A program made the position numbers and the translations under genes. Under the pieces are notes generated by a model, which had not been told where the DNA came from, did no database searches, and saw nothing but the letters and a program-made list of their open reading frames with translations. From the NCBI GenBank assembly GCA_001953115.1, contig LSSL01007718.1, forward strand, positions 1 to 41,423: 41,423 nucleotides of DNA. The letters run 5' to 3'. This document shows positions 34,964 to 41,423 of this stretch, piece after piece. Numbering within the stretch: the stretch's first letter is position 1; each line of letters opens with the position of its first letter. This stretch comes from Smittium mucronatum (lineage: Eukaryota > Kickxellomycota > Harpellomycetes > Harpellales > Legeriomycetaceae).

Positions 34964-36672
34964 AAATAAACTACATTTCGATAGCTTTTAATCACACCAA
35001 TTGATTATTGGAAATAAAACCTTATGTAATGATACCTTTTTTTTTTGGATATTGAAAAAATCAAGGGGAATAAAATTTTGGCTATATTGTGTAACAGTAA
35101 AAAATACAAAAGCCTAACATCTATTCATTACATGCTTTTGGAATAGGCGATAAAATCGGCCCGTTGGATGGAGAGGCTGTTTACCCACTACCAAAGTTCC
35201 ACTTGAGACTCCGAATATACTTTTACCACTAAATATACACCATGTATTGAGTAAAATTTGATACTGTTTAGGAAAATGAATCATTTGTACTTTTTAAAAA
35301 AAAAAAGGTTTTTTATTTATAACTGGAAAAAAGGTTGGGTTAAAGTTTCAGAAAGTAAATAATTATGAAACTTTCTAAAAATTTTGAAAATGTTCATTTG
35401 ATACAATGACCATGGTAAGCCCCTGATTGTTGCTACTAAAGGCAAAGCATGGGTGGATAGAGAAAATAGAATTTGATCTATTTTTGGTTATAAAATTATA
35501 AGTTATAGAATCTTATTAATAAAATTCATGTATTTAAGATTTACATAAGGGTATACCCTCATTTATATTTTAAATCAGACAGTTTTTGTCTTGAAATACA
35601 CTTTTTTAAATCTTTTAATAAAATTGAAGCTCTTCACACCTGTTTTAAATTTAGTGATGGGCAAATTAGGACCCAGGAACTTTCTTAGTATATGAAATAT
35701 TTTGTATCATGTCTATATCGAATTACTAGAGATATCCAGGTACTATCCATTTGGTTTTGATTATTTTTATAATATCATAATCAAGTGTTATGTTACTAAC
35801 ACTCCAATCACCTTTAGGCTCAAAAACTCATCTATGCTGTTATTTATTCTTGGATTTTTGAATTTTTATTTTAATCTTCATTAGAATACTAATTTGAAAA
35901 TATGGAAACCATTTAACGATATCTTACAATAAAATATAGTGACACAAAAAGTGGTGATAATTTAATATAATTCATTTTTGATTAACCAAAAAATAAAACA
36001 TTATAAACTTTTTGAAATTGACAATCGTGGTTGCAATTTTCGAATTGATTCTATTTTTTATATAATTTATTGGTTGATGTATTTGAATAATCAAATATTA
36101 TGGGAAACAAAAAAGCCTTTCACGATTAGCAAAAAAATATCTTAGTTCAAAATAACCTCCGGTAATATCTTTGGTTCCATTGATATTAAAACAAAAATTA
36201 ATGATGGTATTACGTTTAATATTACCTCATGTTATGTTATGTTTCATCACAACGTGAAAAGCGGGATATTTAAATGTAACACCTGGAATCGGGTTTATTT
36301 TTATCCACAATCAAAATACTTATTCCATATTGTCAATAGAGAAATTTTTTATGTAGGTTATAGTGTTTTATGTATTTATAATTGACATTCAGATAGACCC
36401 AAGAGGTTAACTTGATCTTTTAACACCTTTGAGGATCAGAATTATTAAGCCCTATTTACTATAAACTTTTTTATTATTCAATCATTTGAATAACAAATTT
36501 GTTTATATGAAATAAACATGTTTTTCGAGATTATTAGCTCAAAAATTAAGTCGATTTTTACTCTTTTATCTAGAAGGATTAGCTGTAAATTCATGTATGT
36601 GTTATATGTGGATGTGATCTACAAGTGGTTTTAACTGGGGTATTATTGGGTAAATAAAACAATTTTACCATA
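34964..36672. other. Gene-free AT-rich stretch
   Basis: About 35140-35210 and 35408-35460 are slightly richer in G+C, but no frame or motif stands out. No repeat-family copy recognised. Confidence 0.45.
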
Positions 36673-36935
36673 TGGGAGATTCTTAGACACACCAGACGTT
36701 TTACTTGTAAGAGTTTCTTATTTCCTTTTTAGTAAAAATATTGACTATTAATAAGCTCATTTCTATTTATTTAAAATCAAAATGTAGCAAATAATAATTA
36801 AGAAAAATCTAAATTAGGCAAGTTTTATATAATTTTGGAAACTATACATAGTTATTAAGCCAGTAGTATACGGAAGTAAAATCGGACTATAAGGCTTGTA
36901 GGAAAAATATGTCTGGTCTTAAAAAGAATCTCACA
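36673..36935. mobile_element. GGGAGATTCT-type element, variant subfamily
   Basis: Left end TGGGAGATTCTTAGACACAC followed by CAGACGTTTTA; right end TGTCTGGTCTTAAAAAGAAT then CTCACA. Length about 263 bp. The left subterminal sequence differs from the 17587 type and is shared with the fragments at 25901, 32216 and 39304. Confidence 0.62.
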
Positions 36936-37078
36936 TATATAATAATTGGATGATTTTTAACCTCTTGGCTAAATTATGAGTGAAATCTCAATTTTTTTTC
37001 AAGCTAAATGTAGATCTAATTCTATTTGTTATGGGTAATATTGGATTTATTTTTAAAAAGCATCTTTATAAAATAGCA

Positions 37079-37307
37079 CTCAACCCTTTCCGGGCCCTAA
37101 CTCTCACCACATGACGTTTTCTTAGTATAAAATTCACTGATACAAAAAAAAAAAAAAACTCTCACCACATTCTCATCTGTACAAATTGATAATTTCAATC
37201 TGCCTAAACTAATGATATGCCCGATAGCGCGAAAATATTGCCAATCACTTGATTAATTTGAAAAAAAATGAAAGGAATCATTGCACCCTTGACCCTGAAA
37301 TTTTTAA
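37079..37307. mobile_element. 172-bp TTAA-family element interrupted by a poly(A) insertion
   Basis: CAACCCTTTCCGGGCCCTAA at the left and TTGACCCTGAAATTTTTAA at the right mark an inverted-orientation copy. It measures 229 bp. Removing the insert and one copy of its 14-bp duplication (58 bp) gives 171 bp, the normal family length. Confidence 0.72.
37099..37170 (+). mobile_element. Short retroposed insertion with poly(A) tail and 14-bp target duplication
   Basis: AACTCTCACCACAT occurs at 37099-37112 and again at 37157-37170. Between them lie about 31 nt (starting GACGTTTTCTTAGTATAA) and a run of 13-15 A residues. A 3' A tail plus a long target duplication is the mark of target-primed reverse transcription by a LINE-type machinery. 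The body is too short to name its source. Confidence 0.75.
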
Positions 37308-37416
37308 AAGGACTAAAAGTGATAAGGAATATATCCACATACAAAATAAGCTTTTATTGTTTTTTTGAGGTCCAAATAGGAACCATGATTACGCGATAAA
37401 AATCCCCAACATAAAA

Positions 37417-37479
37417 ATTTTGTGACTTAAAAGCCTGTTAGGTAAATTTTGTGACTTAAAAGCCTGTTAGGTAAATTTT
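37417..37479. repeat. 29-bp direct tandem duplication
   Basis: TGTGACTTAAAAGCCTGTTA with GGTAAATTT is repeated twice in a row without mismatch, plus a partial third start. It is likely a recent slippage or unequal exchange event. Confidence 0.85.
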
Positions 37480-38817
37480 GTTTTTATTTTTCTAACTAGT
37501 CCTATCCCTATTTTTTTCTTCACTAGACAAAAGTCCCATCAAGTTGGTATACTTGTTTTAATTGGTATATTGACTTCAATTATTTCGAATAGGAATTTAA
37601 TAAACTTAAATGAAACTAATATAAGAAATGAGGTAAATGCTCGACGTTTGTTACGTGCAAGTTTATAATAATTCCATTATTGTATAATGAATCCCGAAAA
37701 AAGTAATATTACAAAGTATAATTTACAGTAAAAATCTTATGACACCTCTTTAAACTTTTACATATTTGTAAGAATATTTTTTAATTTCTTTGTTACACAA
37801 CCATATAATCAGAATTACTGTTATTTGTAGCTTGAAAAATCTTTATCAATATTTTACTCTAAAAATAATATAATATTAATTAAATAAAATAAGAATCAGC
37901 AAGTAGCCTCCAAGACATCAATGGCTTGTAATAAAGGAATTTCAAATTAGTACAAACCAAGATATACCATTTTTTTTATAATAAAAAAATCTAAAACAAG
38001 AACAAGGCTTTATCTAAATTATTTCTTTTTGTCAAACTTCTGCCTTCTTTATATTTTTGGCAGAGAATATACATCGATATTCAATATATTTAGAATATTC
38101 ATCAGAAACCAGTTTAAAAAATACCAAAAAATGAAACATTTCTCTTTAATTGGAAAAAAAAAAATCCTTATAAATACATACTAGATGCGCTTTCATGAAA
38201 CAAATTAATATCAGCAGTTATATCCACAATTTTTTGACATACCATTTGTATTTTTGAAAAGAAAAAAATTTTAAAAAACCCCTTGTTTAGATTATTATAG
38301 TTCGGTAAGTAACACAAGCTTCAATTTGATGTGTTTTAAAAATTATTTTCTGTCTGATAACATGTCTTATATATGACAAAAACCATAATAGATTAGATAT
38401 TGGCAGTAAAGTGATGTCATAATTTGTGCCTTTCAGCAATTAGAATTAAATATTTTGTGAAACACCTATTTTTACATGGTGATGCAAATAATGTCACTAG
38501 TTTCATACAGTGTTTTCCAAGATAGGAAAAAATAGTTCCTAAAATGTGGAAAATTTGTTTATCCAAATAATGTAATAATTATTATCTCATTATTAATATA
38601 ATAAGACATTCTATTTCAATAATTGTAAAAATTGCAAAATTTGTGGAAAAATACCATTTTATATTAATCAGAACTGAAGAGCTAAAAATGGTCTTATCCG
38701 AGCCAAAAAAGCTTAAAATTGTTATTAATCAAACATTTTTATTGGTCTGTTTAAATTTTGATACCTTAATACCTTTTTTCACTATAAACTACAACGTGTT
38801 TATACGTATGGTTAATA
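37480..38817. other. Gene-free AT-rich stretch
   Basis: Nothing recognisable as a gene, RNA or family copy. Confidence 0.5.
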
Positions 38818-39075
38818 TGAGATTCTCTTAGAGCGCACACCTGATTAACAATTTTTACTACTTTTCTAATTTGGAAACAATTACATTATACAATATACAT
38901 ATCTATTGGATAATCCGGAATTGTAATTACAAAAAAAAATCTTATGGCAAAATGTGGAAATATTTTTAGACTGCGTCTTTTTCCTATTTTACTGGAATGG
39001 CGATAATTCAATTTTATTTCATTTTAGCCAATGGTTGCCATAGAACAAAAAATCTGGTCTTAATAAGAATCTCCC
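38818..39075. mobile_element. GGGAGATTCT-family element, full length
   Basis: TGAGATTCTCTTAGAGCGCA at the left, TCTATTGGATAATCC inside, TTTTACTGGAATGGCGATAA in the right half and TGGTCTTAATAAGAATCTCC at the right end. About 258 bp. Confidence 0.68.
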
Positions 39076-39098
39076 TTATTTATGCCACCAAATTAAGC

Positions 39099-39269
39099 TT
39101 AACTCTTTCAAGGTCGGTGGTAATAAAAATTGCTTTCGCATTTAATTAAATACTAAAAACGTATTAATAAAATTTGTATATTATTGGATAAACTAACAAA
39201 TTAGGACAATTGAAACAATTGATTTACACAAGTAGGAGTATGGCGCAAATTTAGGGCGGAAAGGGTTAG
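39099..39269. mobile_element. 172-bp TTAA-family element
   Basis: TTAACTCTTTCAAGGTCGGT at the left and TTTAGGGCGGAAAGGGTTAG at the right. Interior landmarks TATATTATTGGATAAAC, AATTGAAACAATTGA and AGTAGGAGTATGGCGC follow the 19770 type. 171 bp. Confidence 0.7.
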
Positions 39270-39303
39270 TTAAATTCATATTCTATTGGTTATCCAAAGT
39301 AAT

Positions 39304-39443
39304 TGGGAGATTCATAGGCAAATCAGATGTTTTATTCTACAAAATCTTATAGGTTAATTTTTTTAAATATTTTATTGGATAAAACTTGTGAATATTTTCA
39401 AAACTATGATAAATTTACATTAGACGCTTCACAATTATTAATT
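39304..39443. mobile_element. Partial GGGAGATTCT-type element, variant subfamily
   Basis: TGGGAGATTCATAGGCAAAT followed by CAGATGTTTTAT matches the left end of the 36673 copy. A matching right end is not seen before the next element begins. Confidence 0.45.
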
Positions 39444-39880
39444 GGGAAATTTTTTATGAGAGCGGAAACTTCCACAATAAAATTCTGCTAATACCCTAAT
39501 TTGGAAAACTAACATCTTTAACTCTTTCGTCGTCGGTGGGCCATTCCGTGCCATTTTCATGCCCAATATTTATGTTGCCTTGATTTCCATTCAAAAAATT
39601 AACATTCTATTGGCCGAACTGTTGAAATTGGCATATAAGTTTACATAAATTTAGCAAATCGGAGTACTTTGCACACATGGAGACGAAAGAGTTAATGCAT
39701 AAATTTATTGGGAAATTCAATTCAAAAATAAAGAACCTGAATTTCTATTGGTATAGTATAGAAAGCTTATTAGAGCTAGTTTTTTTTTATATTTTTATTG
39801 GTTTGGTGATAGTTAATTTTTGTGTGGCCAATTATTTATATGAGGCAATTATAAAAATAGTCAAGATTTTGAAAGTATTT
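39444..39880. mobile_element. GGGAGATTCT-family element split by a nested TTAA element
   Basis: The left part (TTGGGAAATTTTTTATGAGA, GCGGAAACTTCC, CTAATTTGGAAAA) stops at 39517. After the TTAA element the right part resumes with TTTTTATTGGTTTGGTGATA and GTGGCCAATTATTTATATG. The right end has decayed, so the limit near 39880 is approximate. Confidence 0.5.
39518..39695. mobile_element. CTCTTTCGTC-family TTAA element, best copy, nested
   Basis: TTAACTCTTTCGTCGTCGGT at the left and ATGGAGACGAAAGAGTTAA at the right, with TTAA intact at both sides. 178 bp, noncoding. An 83-codon plus frame starts inside its right end and runs out through neighbouring repeats; it is not a gene. The element sits inside a GGGAGATTCT-family element. 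Confidence 0.75.
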
Positions 39881-39892
39881 ACAAAAATAGTC

Positions 39893-41423
39893 AAATTTTC
39901 AAAATATTATCAAAACCAGTCAAATTAATTAACGTGATTCCAAATCGGCGAATAAAAGCTAGATTTTTTTTGAGAAATATAAATAATACAGCTTATAGGA
40001 AGAAAATTCACGACACATTGTTATTTTTATTATCCATTGGCCCAAACGATAATGCGAAATAAGTTCTCACTTTGTCCCCATTTTGCTCTAGAAAAGGAAA
40101 AGCTGCCCCTATTGTGGGGCTAAAGTTTTGAGGTATCATATTTGAATTTCATGTTAATTTTGAAGAAACTGAAATTTATCTCTGAAAAGATAATCATTTT
40201 TATCAAAAAACTATTCCTGATCACTAATATACCATACATGTTATATGTTTGTTCTTTTCCCGGCTATTTCACCTCATTTTTTAAAGCCCATTCGAGGTCT
40301 ACACATAATTAACCCCCCACCCTACACTGTTTCTCACTTTGTTTAATATTTCTAGTTGAATTCTATCCAACTTTATTTTTTAAAGCTACTACTTTCTTGA
40401 ACACAACAATAATTAATAAGTCCCAATCGCCTTAATTTCAAAATTCTAAGCTAAGTAAAAATGTACCATTTTTAATTTATCCATATTTAAACGTCCATTC
40501 TCTAGTGTACATTTAATGTTATAACTGGGTATTTGTATTGTTAAACTTGACATATATCACTGATGTTGCAAGTATTGATATAACTATATATACATATTCA
40601 TCATTAAAAGATTAATATTAAAATATCATATCAAACATAACTTGTAAAATTAAAATATAGAAAGTTAGGGCTATCAAAAATTCATTTCAAAATATCAACT
40701 TTTCTTAGTTCTCACAGTTTAACAAAAAAATCAAAGTCAAAATCCTCTGAAATACTGAATTTGCTGTTAAACATAATATTTTTACAAAAGATGAAAAACC
40801 ATCTTCGTACTAATGTTACATTATCAAAACGCAGGTGTAGATTTTCTATATCACTTATATATACATTGATTTTAAAGAGGCGAAAGCTTTTTATCTTACT
40901 GAGTACCTCAAACACATTAAACAGTAAATATAATTGCAAAAATACATTAATTTTTCATGATTGCCTATCCTTATTTGATTTTAAAGGAATATTTCGGATT
41001 TAAACGCTAAAAAAATAAGTTAGTTGAATTACTCTTCAGGTTTATGAAGTGTAAGAAATGTATAGCTAGAAGAGCATTAAATATCCTATTTTAAAGCCAA
41101 TGAAGTGATAAAAAATTTGAACCTCTCTATTAATTTTAGATTTTCAAAGAACATAACAGTCGGATTTACTTCAAATATGATACCTCAAAACTTTAGCCCC
41201 ACAATAGGGGCAGCTTTTCCTTTTCTAGAGCAAAATGGGGACAAAGTGAGAACTTATTTCGCATTATCGTTTGGGCCAATGGATAATAAAAATAACAATG
41301 TGTCGTGAATTTTCTTTTTATAAGCTGTCTTATTTATATTTCTCAAAAAAAAACTAGCTTTTATTCGCCGATTTGGAATCACGTTAATTAATTTGACTAG
41401 TTTTGATAATATTTTGAAAATTT
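39893..41423. repeat. Large inverted repeat, 254-bp arms, about 1-kb spacer
   Basis: The arm 39893-40146 recurs as its reverse complement at 41170-41423, with only about six differences. Shared landmarks are AACGTGATTCCAAATCGGCG, CGATAATGCGAAATAAGTTC and AGCTGCCCCTATTGTGGGGC. The match reaches the last base of the window, so the true arm may be longer. The spacer (40147-41169) is AT-rich with two overlapping opposite 75-80-codon frames and no motif. A 67-codon plus frame at 41105-41308 runs through the right arm. These may be the terminal inverted repeats of a larger transposon or a segmental inverted duplication. Confidence 0.85.

Noticed and set aside
41105..41308. 67-codon plus frame in the right inverted arm
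   Set aside because: Its sequence is less AT-rich than the surroundings, but no family is recognisable and the frame has no partner exon; better explained as repeat-arm sequence.

Overview
The window looks like a piece of a very AT-rich eukaryotic nuclear genome, most likely from an early-diverging filamentous fungus. I base this on short introns (65-73 nt, one of about 115 nt) with GT...AG ends and a TACTAAT-type branch site, on a CHY zinc-finger protein of the fungal UPF0652 type, and on a Ser/Asn-rich bHLH factor. A Zoopagomycota/Kickxellomycotina-like lineage is a guess; no rRNA or other phylogenetic marker is present.

Layout. 1-5.6 kb is AT-rich sequence with no recognisable gene. 5.6-15.4 kb is a gene island with three protein genes, all on the minus strand: a four-exon CHY zinc-finger/RWD-like protein (5624-8316, 828 aa once spliced), an apparently intronless coiled-coil protein with a basic tail (10126-11070, 314 aa), and a three-exon bHLH transcription factor (12996-15370, about 730 aa). 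Between the last two lies a roughly 600-bp segment (about 11456-12062) that is clearly richer in G+C than its surroundings, packed with perfect short inverted repeats and ended by T6. It is the best candidate here for an undescribed structured non-coding RNA, although a solo repeat element cannot be excluded.

15.4-41.4 kb holds no gene I can support. It is a graveyard of short non-autonomous elements. A family of constant length (about 171-172 bp) is flanked by TTAA and has CCCTTTC termini (piggyBac-like target preference). A second TTAA family of about 176-180 bp has CTCTTTCGTC termini. A roughly 260-bp family has GGGAGATTCT termini. There is one TA-flanked element with a 7 x 22-bp array next to one terminus, and one 756-bp TTAA-flanked element with four repeats of about 118 bp. 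Several lie end to end or nested. One 172-bp-family copy is itself interrupted by a short poly(A)-tailed insertion with a 14-bp target duplication. The right edge carries two nearly identical 254-bp inverted arms about 1 kb apart, the second running off the window.

The three protein genes show no obvious pathway link to one another. Shared strand and spacing are consistent with independent fungal genes. Splice sites were placed by hand and each junction was checked for frame; product names rest on motifs I can see, not on searches.
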